Source: Verrucomicrobiaceae bacterium (GTDB lineage: Bacteria; Verrucomicrobiota; Verrucomicrobiia; Verrucomicrobiales; Verrucomicrobiaceae). From it: DNA of 64,000 nt. Of this stretch, positions 29,701 through 35,948 are shown piece after piece. The notes beneath the pieces were generated by a model, which saw only the letters and a program-made list of their open reading frames with translations, was not told where the DNA came from and ran no database searches. The number at the start of each line of letters is the position of its first letter. Within the stretch, counting starts at the first letter, position 1. Both the position numbers and the translations under genes were made by a program. The stretch lies in NCBI GenBank assembly GCA_024232965.1, contig JACKQF010000004.1, positions 310,001 to 374,000 on the forward strand, in the 5' to 3' direction.

Positions 29701-31841
29701 TCCCCGCTTACAAAGTCGTTTGAAACCGCGTCGTAATTCACGCCAGCAGTCCAGTTGGTGTCGTAAAAACCAAGCGCGTTGATCGGATTGATGCCATCAC
29801 TAACGGCCCAGTCGTTGCGTTCGAATACAGCGTACCCGCCAAGTATCCCGGTTGAATTGCCCATTGTCGTCGTCGTCGCGCCTAGTCCCACGATCAAAAG
29901 ACTGGAGCCTGCCGCGTTTCGAGTCAGTGGCCCAAGGCTCAAGCTTGAGGTTCCAGGCAGCTGCCGGATAGCGCTGGCACCAGCTTCGAGAGTCGTCCCC
30001 GGGACCTCTTCTGCCCCCCCCGCACCGCTGAGGTCAATCCTTCCCCCAGATAGCACCAATGTATTCTTCAAGTAATCAGGTGTGGCTACCGGGTCCAGAC
30101 GTAGCGTCGCCCCCCCTCCCACTCGCATAACCGTATTAATCTCCGCCCCGCCAGTAAGGGTCATCCGACCACCATCAAGCCCAAACACGGCCGCCGCGCC
30201 CCCGAGGACTGTGCCGGAAAAAAATGTCGAGGCATTGTTGGTGATCGAAAGCACGCGAGTGCCTGTCCCCATGTCAATTGCCCCACCCCCAGACAAAGAA
30301 CCCAGAACTTCTCCATTCGTCTGGGAGGCTCCCAGGACCAGCGTGCCATTGACCGCCACCCGCGTTGTATCAGCCAAAGCGTTATTTCCAGATCCGTCGT
30401 TTAGCGTCACCGTGGCACCTGGGGAAATCGACAGGGTCGGTCCATCGAGTCCAAGTGTGCCACTAAGAGTCCACGTTCCGCCGCTCACATTCACAGCGCT
30501 CTGATCCAGACTTCCTGAGATCGTGCCGCCAAATGAGCCGTTTGCGCCAGCCAATTCCAGCACACCTCGTCCCAGATAGACTTTGCTGAGCCCGCTGGCG
30601 GTTACCAAGGTACCAACCGTCTGATTGGAACCCGCTAAATCCAAATTACCGCCCGCCATTCGCAAACGCGTTCCACTGCCAAAGGTTCCCCAGCCACTTG
30701 GTGCCGATGGAGCACCGAGGCCCGTTGAACTGCCAAAGGCGGCAGTACGAAGCGTACCTCCCGCCACCTCTACCACTGCCACCGTGTTTGCGCCCCAGAG
30801 ATCCAGAAGAGAAGTCCCGGTCTTGCTAAACGACCCGGAACCCGTCAATGATCCACCATAGACACGAGGCGTTGTAGCGGCCCCCACTTGCAATGTCGAG
30901 AGGCCAACGATTGAAACTTCCCCACCGGAGCCCCCAATGACATTCCCCCCCATACTTGAGGCATTCGGAACGCCATTACCAAGGGTAAATGGCGCAAAAC
31001 CCGTCGCCCTCCCTCCACCTGCCAGAGAAGCCACGAGATCGATGTTCGAACCGATGTTGTAGATCAGCTTGGTTCCAGCTGCATTGCTGATTGTGATCCC
31101 GCTCAGATCGTCCAACCGGCCGGCTCCAGTCAACTCAACTTCGCCTGCATCCACCCGGAAGATACCATCGAAAGTCTGGCTTCCAGTGACCGTCAGGCGC
31201 CCCGTTCCTTCTTTCATAAACGCGGTATCAGCAATGTTTCCAGCTACGACGCCTCCCCAGGTGGTACTGACGTTATTGCCGCCAACAACCAATGCGGTCG
31301 TATTCGAGTTGGTGACACCATTGAAGAGATTGATAGTGCCGATACCAGACAACCCACCGATCCGCTCAAAACTACGGAGGTTGATCGATGAGTTCGCAAA
31401 GTTGAGGATCGCGCCGAGTCCCAAATCAAGTGTCGATGCATCACTCAGCACGTTGCTCGTTGCCCGGTTAGCTGCACCTGCGTAAATAGTCCCGTCTCCA
31501 AAAGTCGTCAGTCCGGTGTGCGCCATCCGCCCAGAGATAATCAAGTCACCAGGACCGAATTTGGAGATACCCCCAGCACCCGTAGTCCAGCCAGCCCAAC
31601 TTTGGGACAGAGGGCTGTTCGTCGAAAGGGTTGCTCCCGGGCCCAAATTCAAGCGGGCACCATTCGCTAAGGTCAGTGTATCCACAGATGCATTCGCCAA
31701 GATATTCAGAACTGCGCCCTGCCCAGAAACGACAATGTCGGTCGCCACTGCGTTAGACTGCAGTGTCCAGCACATCATGGCGGTCAGGTTTACGGTCGCG
31801 AGCACTCGACGGTGCCGTCTCAGGGTTTGGAGCGTACTCAT
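14739..31841 (-). CDS. giant secreted autotransporter-associated beta-strand repeat protein with Ig-like domains
   Basis: Single open frame of 5,700 residues. An N-terminal signal sequence ends near SNAVA (about residue 33). Residues about 35-4,850 are a long beta-solenoid of autotransporter-associated beta-strand repeats (PATR type): the unit GxGxLxLxGxNTYTGxTxVxxGTL recurs many times (e.g. NTYTGLTKVANGTL, NTYTGDTILT, NTYTGLTTV). Four Ig-like domains follow (about 4,855-5,190; ITTHPQSQTVNPG, VTQPQTQLVSEG, VTQPSSKMVVEG, then QFQWRQDGVNIPG), then a putative-Ig (He_PIG) domain (GLPAGLTINPLTGLISGKP) and a C-terminal module (about 5,290-5,700) shared with the protein at 71-4078. The chain ends in a poly-proline tail. 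No autotransporter beta-barrel or terminal aromatic residue is seen, so the export and anchoring route differs from classical type V. Probable role: surface matrix or adhesion. By eye the DNA is less GC-rich than its neighbours. Confidence 0.93.
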   Translation of the reverse strand: MSTLQTLRRHRRVLATVNLTAMMCWTLQSNAVATDIVVSGQGAVLNILANASVDTLTLANGARLNLGPGATLSTNSPLSQSWAGWTTGAGGISKFGPGDLIISGRMAHTGLTTFGDGTIYAGAANRATSNVLSDASTLDLGLGAILNFANSSINLRSFERIGGLSGIGTINLFNGVTNSNTTALVVGGNNVSTTWGGVVAGNIADTAFMKEGTGRLTVTGSQTFDGIFRVDAGEVELTGAGRLDDLSGITISNAAGTKLIYNIGSNIDLVASLAGGGRATGFAPFTLGNGVPNASSMGGNVIGGSGGEVSIVGLSTLQVGAATTPRVYGGSLTGSGSFSKTGTSLLDLWGANTVAVVEVAGGTLRTAAFGSSTGLGAPSAPSGWGTFGSGTRLRMAGGNLDLAGSNQTVGTLVTASGLSKVYLGRGVLELAGANGSFGGTISGSLDQSAVNVSGGTWTLSGTLGLDGPTLSISPGATVTLNDGSGNNALADTTRVAVNGTLVLGASQTNGEVLGSLSGGGAIDMGTGTRVLSITNNASTFFSGTVLGGAAAVFGLDGGRMTLTGGAEINTVMRVGGGATLRLDPVATPDYLKNTLVLSGGRIDLSGAGGAEEVPGTTLEAGASAIRQLPGTSSLSLGPLTRNAAGSSLLIVGLGATTTTMGNSTGILGGYAVFERNDWAVSDGINPINALGFYDTNWTAGVNYDAVSNDFVSGEVDTIRFNQESPITLTLVDAATVSAGGILVTPNVGYNDVEIGEDGSGYELTADNGSGAFDLVVHQYNNRGNLKISSYIGDHFNAAPIGTSLTKVGPGTLIVSRDNGYSGGTYIWDGSLQVGDGGFEGSLGIGAVTNNGTIILNRGDDSLNLGAAISGSGSIRNVGFGAVVLSGDSTYTGRTSAEQGYLLVGSNHALGSTSAGTSVASSSVLQLDGANAILEPILLKGGTLIGTGGDNTSGGIVTLSGNSTLAAESFRTLRIDGSIFSPNGDAVTFGSNAGIGFYSVVGDGTVVLAGTNTFGNTEIAAGRVRLGLNSAGGTLGSGTVNIAANASLMTDRSNTFLFINNTITGQGDIEANRNSVYLAGDLSQMTGRLNVLGVNNNVQVYLGNHDFLPNGAPGFESINVTGTGSGNSGVRFNQSNSVLTMASNIILQPVADASVTSNRLAYFVKNGLTTLNLTGKIAGGFADVGNNDDRSFFQVTGGMVRILTDSGAGNGLMGVTLGSPDQFAPFGGELSLNTGDGNTGRATSNWAYFEIAGDADQTITANITGGGSADAGGIFIYNNTGTLTLNPKSTNVGNGNLVFNSRNQINRGTVVLQGGVAWRDDGYLSVASGATLRVTDDERLNLAVMRDAVLELLPGVKLTASGNLGQYFGGQITGAGTLALNPAGNTTVRLYNPNNSIGGVTLNRGTVQFVAPGSLGAGPLTIDTLSGNEAEDTLFQYISQTTGVAVINNPITITGTDTANTSRRRGFASYGAGPLRLAGPVTLSVANYPLYLRGSFAGASSTTVDFGNWTASTSIVSGLISGAGGLVKDDAGAWTLTNAANSFSGDITLNNGRLEVTSIGALGSGSKTFNLGSGGTTSFFVFNQNFTGGTLPATFGMNLSGTTGNVRIVNLGTGGLTIADPTWGVSGAGVKTLTLGRFDDAGGVTNTIQGIISNNSATNTTALTKDGPSTWNLTGANTFTGTLTVNNGTLRLANPGGSTLASGVAVNVANAFGRGAALDVYSNETFNNFTGGVGSSVILNGITVAVGSANGATTFNGVISGSGNFTKLGTGVLTLGAASHNVGQTQLGQNTYTGVTRISGGRIDTASIANAGVASGIGAATADASNLVLGGAANVSDIGLRYIGTGPAITDRLLTISPSDSATRTNNSIWASPSHSIGINDDAVVNFTNTGDIGFSAAGNSTLTFRGNESSALRDNVFSPRIIDNTLGGTTNVYKVEAGLWILNNTNTYTGLTTVAVGTLGVSASGGLGLGNSNSAGSGTTISGGAGTGVQLRSGVTITGERLLITGDGGALTAVSGTNLWDGSIVLNQNFRMATEAGSSIEVRGGLSSDTNARSFSVAGNGTVILSGVNTALGLSNLQGGTVRLDYNTNNSSKLADATALTFGGTGLLTVAGTDDNNLQASLQYAIKGATVELAGGSHTEIVSATTLNAGASQILRSSGSSVLRLNVITRNRGATLNLGAAGIAQTDTNNTNGILGGWATVGQSNWASSVTSGAADTLITALASYAANTYTAGSNTDVTTLGTATSSFTTNSLRFNQAGGGTLTLSGTNNLQSGGILVTPASGPVTIAGGAGVVLRSSTSSTTANAIDALIFHNFSANDLLVNVTVAENVSGSGTQGLTKAGTGTVILAQNSTLRGQIYITEGTLQIGNGGATGILGTGSTLFPQTGATLAFNSGNATEYNPGALNGGGTIWFMPGNGLTMLLDDDNNNFIGSIVIDSGKIKLRGNNNALGGTRDSVSIGSNAILSAAGSGQNFGNLISFAQGATLMAEANGTTNTTATFSGRLDFNNTTSEGLTISTLTNQALTISGIIKGGNGFSKTGNGTLTLSGQNFFDGAATLSGQIIAAGGLINVGNSRALGAYGVGNETIIQSGATLDLRGQDLRLNDDASAEREIIQISGDGYLGNGALRNTTGTGTVTNLQLLGNARVTSASRIDVAGYDMDVTPGVSFVRSNLVGNGHDLTKAGVGDFDLIETLISGLGKLTIAEGELRAETRAQYGLANNVASVYPTGVGGGVTPLNLYPHTLFTSASVAGGIDVVYAGQTPDLALTALMTPLVGARLELFRQHGAHHTADITAFGRSAISGGDLNLASYMELSGDTLPKIYTYWEGGINLTGLSNGTNTYFNIEGGGLGNNVGDVVLGAQNPAGDQVVNPSSMLIVEGAITGDGGFTKIGSRELRITGNNTYTGDTILTRQLGVNQPIDPNQPNEGRSDLIGTTLYGQGRLAATANIILERKGLLRVDNTNTLDAANINGAATTNLGANLSNRINDAATIKLRDGYLVFDSGNTGVTETLGLIRSETGNNHIVINPTNGAGVSTTITLTQIQRLPGSAFVLGSWDSTSLFGTSVPSGVDSVRFALSNSAGLNLVGSGSGTARQVAAGVFSGSAPMPTDDPYLWANAQASLQNRNNLFLSGRHFTTLDGGFLRPLDDSEYYTDLANIAGATGQNLNVGEQALVLTEDLTVNALRFGNLDDNLGDTPGGTLPNTSLVNWQQTTTSLVIDDSATLRVSSGMILFANFGQGMNQDMQSYINGGTIDFGNTEGIISNINAFYRTQDAVIAGNAAFIRSSITGNVAPGSVGITKTGFQELFFDGENTYTGLTKVANGTLSVRHGMALGAGGAGNGLVIEGSGQYSVRGGINVGSVIGNPTLNVNREDIYVGMLSNDNQIVINNVDSVNRHYGNITFDNVDTSGQTGNNFLDARILIGGNTTLILAGNMGGGNSVVTEDTYYAKPRQWTMDGSSNGQFIIQGSVGDKLDAAGNAISIGSPVSSRPTGTIYSAVSTTATTSSNTVVVSNGSGLYVNMPISGPGILPDTTIRSISGNTITLSQAATIPAGSTLSSQSFANENNVLVSWIGGSDELNVEATQPWKAVGRIELMRGNLRYTGDGDFYDPATLALINASDSTELYTGFQIGTSQYQNGPGNDSMVNFMLTKAGQSFGVNNWSILNHGNTNNGAVRIGSEAESGSVRFGPTDVTTQSTLALGRDARIYSNAGGTVNLFSRTTGGSVSKIGRGVVNMYGNNAGASTTGTWLVSGGSLVFDYSQNNQLRSAASSTLNLNGGALRVVGNASATTTETISNANNNNIQLRAGGTEISVTSQAGRTTTLNLGRRASTTDGANINRLTGSAINFVEEGNGGTASIVLLAKSSNWVQNQLLPWGTYGTAPLTANDFVMIDGANGNSLTGYVRGVGEEVNDFSTLTVGSHSNANVSELGGSGFYGTLATNLTLNSLHFDGAATGTVNLGGKTLTMSSVGMTGGAIMVATSVGANNKTISNGNLTTAENGELLIHNFGAGSLTIGAVIGVTGSSPGFVTIAGPAVTGADVLTNWASATTGQVVLSADNSGTDKAMLWNLVGSVLSINNENQLGRVALTAATNNALYLNGGALRWTGGSVDLNTERNFTFGGNGGVIDVVDGDSVFNIAGDILTENNYAFINGSAANHTGGDLIKMGAGTLALTGGTDGNNGSFAGMIDVREGTLRVQANNTATTGTQTLSTFGTSRSITDGTIFRDGTNLELFYGSAAGGVEWRTEEWMRFEGNNTISFGQTPVTGVTNRTTHINGVIDVQGALTVDVPVSMTARFNQSSGGYLMGAGDITKTGAGVFEFRDNNVLWSGALAVAEGTMRLISTGLPAGVGTAPITLGSASQQGIADLQLYSEQGIAGMDYEVFQDVNVVYNPLQTKRLTFGADSAAGNNGYVHGDVTVGDNLGLYMIQGGRFNGGSFNSFVFSGDFKDDVANNRSGNITIHADDTNSGTANNQQVGGGVGYFVFRGNNSSWTGDVTVGLNQSWDQDEITVLRLENANALTAANDVSLNGSSKLQVGGNNVTIGNLISNNASASGLNGSINDGVGNFQGVGGSSAWVENGSSVPGKVTIKQTTPSRYEALWDVTFQDGQPVSSLVDNNLVVGAALSVVKDGAGWATMTLDNHYTGTTEVKAGILQVGRNGQGDTGAVRAGDAPGTIVGIGAYLAGTGVVQGASVINGHLTPGDLGGDGMGSLFFNGDLLFSSGSVTTLQIQQPSFTAYDMLTAADLANVDTLYGNALTDPITSSQHDQVVVNGNATIAAGAVFDVVLNGYNPRAGDIFNLFDWLAVNSSINVGPDLRSGGESGFGLNLPILGDQFRWNVSQFATLGILQVVEIALAGAAPTITTHPQSQTVNPGSTVTFSVTVVGSSPSYQWRKNGSVINGATGRTLVLTNVAKAAEGGYDVVVTNENGTVGSQVATLSVNVPIVIVTQPQTQLVSEGADTEFSVTVTGTAPITYKWQLNGVDIAGATNSVYAVTASVSTMGTYRCIITNPVGTVTSGSAALTIPNVGPVQVVTQPSSKMVVEGAPAAFTVVGNGQATLTYQWKKNNVNVAGATGPTLTIPAATTTLAGTYTCVLTNYFLGTKYTVTTSPVQLGVVKGGDKALVLAYGTKTTLTTTAAPTGLQFQWRQDGVNIPGATGSSYTINSLQTNNTGVYTCVVTGQGGAAVSGATTITVFDRAPTILLFPNSDLPAAIVSGTYSYQVPVAAASYQTPTAYKATGLPAGLTINPLTGLISGKPTLSKATPFLVTITASNSKGSVSVPVNLTVTSLPGNHIGSYVGVLPRHAVLNANLGGRIDMTTTVKGTYSGKFVLGTTSYAFKGILNADVNNQRYALGSATVVRKGASPLVVSFKLDRDTNFMIDGSITDGTFSLPFNGWRNIWSKAAPATVFAGTVAPVGNFTFGLNIPDDYQGTAANEDIPQGTGFGAFTVNPTTAALTVAGKLADGTAYTSATFLGPDGQVAIFKTLYKAPSLGSIVGAMAVVADVVPESNTLSGALSWWRPASTNPKERIYRLGFAPLELTVVGARYTAPVAPNIILGLDPLALDGAMLSFTEGYVESPGPVPDVVLTVAAKSKIIMPLAGGPLNPRKTTLAVVAAKGTMTGSFTLVDPDPMDITATKFITRKVTFQGQIVRDATGDKAYGYFLLPKLPTVLGETATNTRTFSGQVVFEAVPPPPPPDPEP

Positions 31842-32299
31842 GGGGTTGAGGCGAATGGATGGCTTAGACTATTGCGACTTATCGCTTATTTTGAAATGCA
31901 GCTGAGTGCTTCGACAGCGGAGGTGTAACTCCGTTCATTAGCGATACGTTGCGCCAAAAAAAGCATGTTCTTTATCTCTCAATCAACTTTAGCAATTGCA
32001 GAGAAGGCTTTTGGCTTATTTTTCTGCATATCCGCAATGTAATCACAAAGTATCCACCCGTGGCAATATCAAAATCTTTAGTTACAAAGAACTTTTTACC
32101 CATTTTTGAACCAACTTTCAGCCCGAGTTTTTCAGCCCTCTAGCCTCCAATCGCTCTGTCCACCCACCGACGCTGCAGTCCGAGTTCGTCCGCTGGTGCT
32201 GCCTCCTCAAAAGCTGGTCCAAAGGACAAATCTCCCCCCCACCTCAGGCGGAACGCGCTTGCCACCGGGCACACCTGCTGCTAAAAAGAGGGATAAGTT
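31842..32299. other. divergent intergenic region, AT-rich
   Basis: This 458-bp region separates the giant gene (minus) and the FHA gene (plus) and must hold both promoters. It is conspicuously AT-rich from about 31,950 to 32,110. No promoter boxes can be assigned with confidence. A short inverted repeat GGAG...CTCC occurs near 31,920. A purine-rich GAGGGATAA just before 32300 is a plausible ribosome-binding site for the FHA gene. No gene seen. Confidence 0.5.
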
Positions 32300-32794
32300 A
32301 TGGCTAAAATCCAATTTACCACTCCCGAAGGTGCCTCCGGCGAAGTCGAACTGACCGCAGAGCGTATGAGCATCGGTCGCGCCGATGACAACTCTATCGC
32401 CATTGGCGACGCCTCCATCTCCAGCCACCACGCAGAGATTGCCATTGAAGGGGACGCCTGGGTGCTCACGGACATCGGCTCCACAAACGGCACCAAAGTC
32501 CGGGGCGAACGCGTTGAACGCATCGAGATGACCTCCGGCGGCAAATTTACTCTCGGGTCCGTCGAGTGCGTCTTTATTGGCGATGAGTCCTCGTACTCCA
32601 GCGCCCCTGGAGCCAGCTTTACCTCCACCGCCGGCGGCTACAACTCCCGGCCCTACGACCGCGGATTCCGCACCGGTTTTGGCGAAAAACAAAAATCCAA
32701 AGGAGATGGCTCCGGAGCCCTGATGGGCCTCGGCATCCTTGCCCTCCTCGCCTGCGCTGCATCCGTCTTTTTCATCATGCAAATGGGTGCCTAG
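32300..32794 (+). CDS. FHA-domain protein with C-terminal membrane anchor
   Basis: Protein of 164 residues. Residues about 1-95 form a forkhead-associated (phosphothreonine-binding) domain with the conserved pieces SIGRADDNSI, SSHHAEI and DIGSTNGTKV. A Gly/Ser/Tyr-rich linker (about 97-138) leads to one transmembrane helix at the extreme C-terminus (GLGILALLACAASVFFIM). The FHA domain faces the cytoplasm if the tail is anchored C-in/N-in style; it would bind a Thr-phosphorylated partner, implying a Ser/Thr kinase elsewhere. It precedes purA by 159 nt; a functional link is not evident. Confidence 0.9.
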   Translation: MAKIQFTTPEGASGEVELTAERMSIGRADDNSIAIGDASISSHHAEIAIEGDAWVLTDIGSTNGTKVRGERVERIEMTSGGKFTLGSVECVFIGDESSYSSAPGASFTSTAGGYNSRPYDRGFRTGFGEKQKSKGDGSGALMGLGILALLACAASVFFIMQMGA

Positions 32795-32953
32795 TCCGCC
32801 GTGGCGCGGGCAACAATCCGGCCACAAACGCACTGCGCAGCGTTAATCCGCGCAGATTGCGGCGGCGTGCCCTCGCCAAAAGAACCCTGTCCCAGAAAAG
32901 AACCCCCCGAAGAGCGCGGCGCTCCCCCCTTCCCTGCCGCACCATCAAAGATC

Positions 32954-34228
32954 ATGTCCAATACCATTGTCGTAGGCGCCCAGTGGGGCGATGAAGGAAA
33001 AGGCAAAATCGTCGATTACCTCACCGAAGGTACGGACGTCGTCGTGCGCGCTGCCGGCGGGAACAACGCCGGACACACTGTCATCAGCGGGGGCAACAAA
33101 TACGTTTTGCACCTCATCCCCAGCGGCATCCTCTGGCCGGATAAGCTCTGCGTCATCGGCAATGGTGTCGTCATGGACCCCCTCGGGCTCATCGAAGAAA
33201 TCAACAAACTGCGCGGCCAGGGCGTCAAGATTGAGCAGGCCAACCTCCTCATCAGCGAGACCGCCCACCTCGTCATGCCCTATCACCGCGCACTCGACGT
33301 CGCACGCGAAGCGCGCCGGGGCGACAAAAAAATCGGCACCACCGGTCGCGGCATCGGTCCAGCCTACGCAGACAAAGTCGAACGTTGCGGGCTGCGAGCC
33401 ATCCTGCTGACCCAACCCGAAGTCCTGGAATCCGAACTTCGCGACCGCGTCGCCTTCCACAATGAGACGCTCGCCGCAGCAGGCGTGGACCTTGTCGATG
33501 CAGACACAACCGTCGCCAGCATCCTCGAAGCCGCAAAAATCCTCGCCCCACACATCACCAATACTACTGTCGCCCTCCACGAAGCGATGAAGGCGGGCAA
33601 GAGCCTCCTATTCGAAGGCGCGCAAGGTACCTACCTCGACATCGACCACGGCACGTATCCTTTCGTCACCTCCTCCAATACGACCTCCGGCGGAGCATGC
33701 ACCGGTTCGGGCGTCCCCCCACGGAAAATCGACCGCGTCGTCGCCGTCGGCAAAGCCTACACCACCCGCGTCGGCTCCGGCCCATTTGTCACTGAAAACG
33801 AAAACATCGGTGACATGCTCCACAATATGGGCCGCGAATTCGGCGCAACCACAGGCCGTGCCCGTCGTTGCGGCTGGCTGGACATGGTCCTCGTCCGCTA
33901 CGCCGTGATGGTCAACGGTGCCGACGAACTGGCCATCACTAACCTGGATGGCCTCGACGGACTGGAAACGATCAAGATCTGCACCGCCTACAAGCTGCGC
34001 GACAAGGTCATCCACTATCCACCCGCTACCTGCGAAGACCTCGCCATCTGCGAGCCGATTTACGAAGAGCACAAGGGCTGGGTCACCGACATCAGCGGCG
34101 TCACCCGTTACGAGGACCTACCAGCCCTGGCCAAAGCCTACCTCGATCGCCTGGCGGAACTCGCCGGAGCTCGTGTCAGCCTCCTCGGCGTTGGCCCAGC
34201 ACGCGAGCAGACGCTCGTCGTCGGTTGA
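32954..34228 (+). CDS. purA: adenylosuccinate synthetase
   Basis: GTP-dependent conversion of IMP and aspartate to adenylosuccinate, the first step from IMP to AMP. The protein has 424 residues, normal for bacteria. The N-terminal GAQWGDEGKGK phosphate-binding loop, the NNAGHT and TTGRGIGPAY motifs, the FEGAQGTYLDIDHGTYPFVTSSN region (split by catalytic and IMP contacts) and the TTGRARRCGWLD stretch are all present. The start is the ATG at 32954 that places MSNTIVVGAQWGDEGK at the N-terminus; upstream in-frame codons extend into non-conserved sequence. Cytoplasmic. Confidence 0.97.
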   Translation: MSNTIVVGAQWGDEGKGKIVDYLTEGTDVVVRAAGGNNAGHTVISGGNKYVLHLIPSGILWPDKLCVIGNGVVMDPLGLIEEINKLRGQGVKIEQANLLISETAHLVMPYHRALDVAREARRGDKKIGTTGRGIGPAYADKVERCGLRAILLTQPEVLESELRDRVAFHNETLAAAGVDLVDADTTVASILEAAKILAPHITNTTVALHEAMKAGKSLLFEGAQGTYLDIDHGTYPFVTSSNTTSGGACTGSGVPPRKIDRVVAVGKAYTTRVGSGPFVTENENIGDMLHNMGREFGATTGRARRCGWLDMVLVRYAVMVNGADELAITNLDGLDGLETIKICTAYKLRDKVIHYPPATCEDLAICEPIYEEHKGWVTDISGVTRYEDLPALAKAYLDRLAELAGARVSLLGVGPAREQTLVVG

Positions 34229-34277
34229 GTACGCATTAGCAGATTCCTACCCCTAAAAGACTGTTCCCCCTTCCCCC

Positions 34278-35426
34278 ATGCGCGCCCTCGTCCTCACGGC
34301 CCCTTGCGAGTTTAGTTACGACCTCAATTTCCCCGAACCCACAGCCGGCCCCGGCGAAGTGCTCGTCGATGTCAAAGCCTGTGGCATCTGCGGCAGTGAC
34401 ATCCACGGAATGGACGGACGCAGCGGCCGCCGCCAAATGCCCATCGTCATGGGACACGAGGCAGCAGGAGAAATCATCGCCATCGGCGAAGGCGTCACGG
34501 ACTGGAATCTTGGGGACCGCGTGACCTTTGACTCCACCGAATACTGTGGCGAGTGCCCCGAGTGCGAAAGCGGCTACGTGAACCTTTGCAGCAACCGCAA
34601 AGTGCTCGGCGTCTCCCCTGGCAACTACCGTCGCCACGGCTGCTTTGCGGAGCGCATCGCCCTTCCAACTCGGATCCTTTATCCCATCCCCGCAGACCTC
34701 AGCTACGAAAAGGCCGCCTTCGCGGAGCCGGTCTCCATCGCCCTGCACGCCGTCAACTTGGCGGACGGGATCGAAGTTGGTGAGGCCTTTGCAGACGCAG
34801 AAGACTGCGGCGTCGAAGGCTGCACGAGTTGCTCCGAGCCCTCAGATCACAGCCACGCCGAGCCTGACGCCAATGCAGCGCCAGAAGACGGCGGCACCGC
34901 AGTCGTCGTCGGCGCAGGCCTCATCGGGCTCCTCGTCATCCAATCCCTCAAAGCCCGAGGCTGGGATCGTGTCATCGCCGTTGACCTCGACGATGGTCGC
35001 CTCAAACTCGCCCTCGAACTCGGTGCCAGCGATGCCTTCAACGCCAAGCAGGAAAACCTCGCCGCCCACATTCGCGAAATCTGCGGTGGCGATGGTGCAG
35101 ATGCTAGCTTCGAAGTCGTCGGAGCCGCCGCCCCACTCGATCTCGCCATCCGGTCCGTGCGCAAAGGGGGGCAGGTCATCCTCGTCGGCAATCTCCAGCC
35201 CAATACCCCCTTCCCGCTGCAAGAAGTCGTCACTCGGCAGATCACCTTGCACGGCTCCTGCTCCTGCGCTGGCGAATACCCAGAAGCCATTCGCCGCATC
35301 CAAGACGGCAGCATCCGCGTGGAGCCCCTGCTCAGCGCCGTCGCCCCCCTTGAAGACGGCGCCGGCTGGTTCCAGCGCCTCTACGACAACAAAGAAGGCC
35401 TCATGAAGGTCGTCCTTGTTCCGTAG
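34278..35426 (+). CDS. zinc-dependent medium-chain alcohol/polyol dehydrogenase with unusual insertion
   Basis: NAD(P)-dependent dehydrogenase of 382 residues in the threonine/sorbitol dehydrogenase group. Catalytic zinc ligands are C38 (CGICGSDIH), H60-E61 (MGHEAAGE) and probably E150 (FAEPVSIALHAV); structural-zinc cysteines are C90, C93, C96 and C104. The Rossmann motif VVGAGLIG begins near residue 210. Between catalytic and cofactor domains, at about 169-206, lies an extra segment of roughly 38 residues rich in Asp/Glu with Cys and His (EDCGVEGCTSCSEPSDHSH), absent from ordinary members, where the polypeptide normally runs directly into the Rossmann strand. Substrate not predictable. Gene begins 49 nt after purA. 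Confidence 0.88.
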   Translation: MRALVLTAPCEFSYDLNFPEPTAGPGEVLVDVKACGICGSDIHGMDGRSGRRQMPIVMGHEAAGEIIAIGEGVTDWNLGDRVTFDSTEYCGECPECESGYVNLCSNRKVLGVSPGNYRRHGCFAERIALPTRILYPIPADLSYEKAAFAEPVSIALHAVNLADGIEVGEAFADAEDCGVEGCTSCSEPSDHSHAEPDANAAPEDGGTAVVVGAGLIGLLVIQSLKARGWDRVIAVDLDDGRLKLALELGASDAFNAKQENLAAHIREICGGDGADASFEVVGAAAPLDLAIRSVRKGGQVILVGNLQPNTPFPLQEVVTRQITLHGSCSCAGEYPEAIRRIQDGSIRVEPLLSAVAPLEDGAGWFQRLYDNKEGLMKVVLVP

Positions 35427-35467
35427 TGCAATCAATGGAGATCAAAAGCGATCTACCCCATACCTCA

Positions 35468-35887
35468 ATGAAATCTGCCTACCAACGCACAATCGCCCTG
35501 GTGTTGCTGGTAATTCTTTTCGTTCCATCAAATTGGATACACGCGGAAGATCAAGCAGAAGAAAGCCGAGTTCTGAACAGTAGATTGGATGCAACAATGG
35601 TTGTCGAACCGATTAAGCCGGTCGGAACCACCACCGACGAGCAGTTTCTAAACGTACTTGAGCAACTGTCGAATCTATATTCCATCAGGTGGAACAGTCG
35701 GCTACCGATCCGAATAGATTTGCGAGCTTGGCAACAATTGCGCACTTCCTCCATCGACCTTAGCACTCAATTAGGACTCGTAATGAGAGACGTCCCAACC
35801 AAGGAAACACTGGTTTATTGGTGTGGGTTAGCCGATCTCAAGTTTACCGTCACACATGGCGCGGTCTTGATCGTTCCCGTGGATTAG
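35468..35887 (+). CDS. small exported protein, possible secretin/TonB N-terminal-like (STN) domain
   Basis: Protein of 139 residues from the ATG at 35468, which opens directly onto a signal peptide (about 5-27, ending WIHAED). The mature part contains an alternating pattern, IRWNSRLPIRIDLRAWQQL...SIDLSTQLGLVMRDVPTKETLVYWCGLADLKFTV...AVLIVP, like an STN-type fold (short beta strands around a helix, with 'VPTKETLVYWCGLADLKF' in the conserved middle). The assignment to STN is by pattern only. It lies 41 nt after the dehydrogenase, and converges with the tonB gene. In such proteins the domain contacts another envelope protein; no partner is evident except TonB next door. Confidence 0.55.
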   Translation: MKSAYQRTIALVLLVILFVPSNWIHAEDQAEESRVLNSRLDATMVVEPIKPVGTTTDEQFLNVLEQLSNLYSIRWNSRLPIRIDLRAWQQLRTSSIDLSTQLGLVMRDVPTKETLVYWCGLADLKFTVTHGAVLIVPVD

Positions 35888-35948
35888 ATTTCGTTCAACA
35901 GTTCGTCCCTGTTGGACATGCCGACCGGGGAATACAGGCATCGCGATC

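Noticed and set aside
14739..31841. Classical type V autotransporter
   Set aside because: The C-terminus has Ig-like domains, a soluble-looking module and a poly-proline tail; no 12-strand barrel or terminal aromatic residue.
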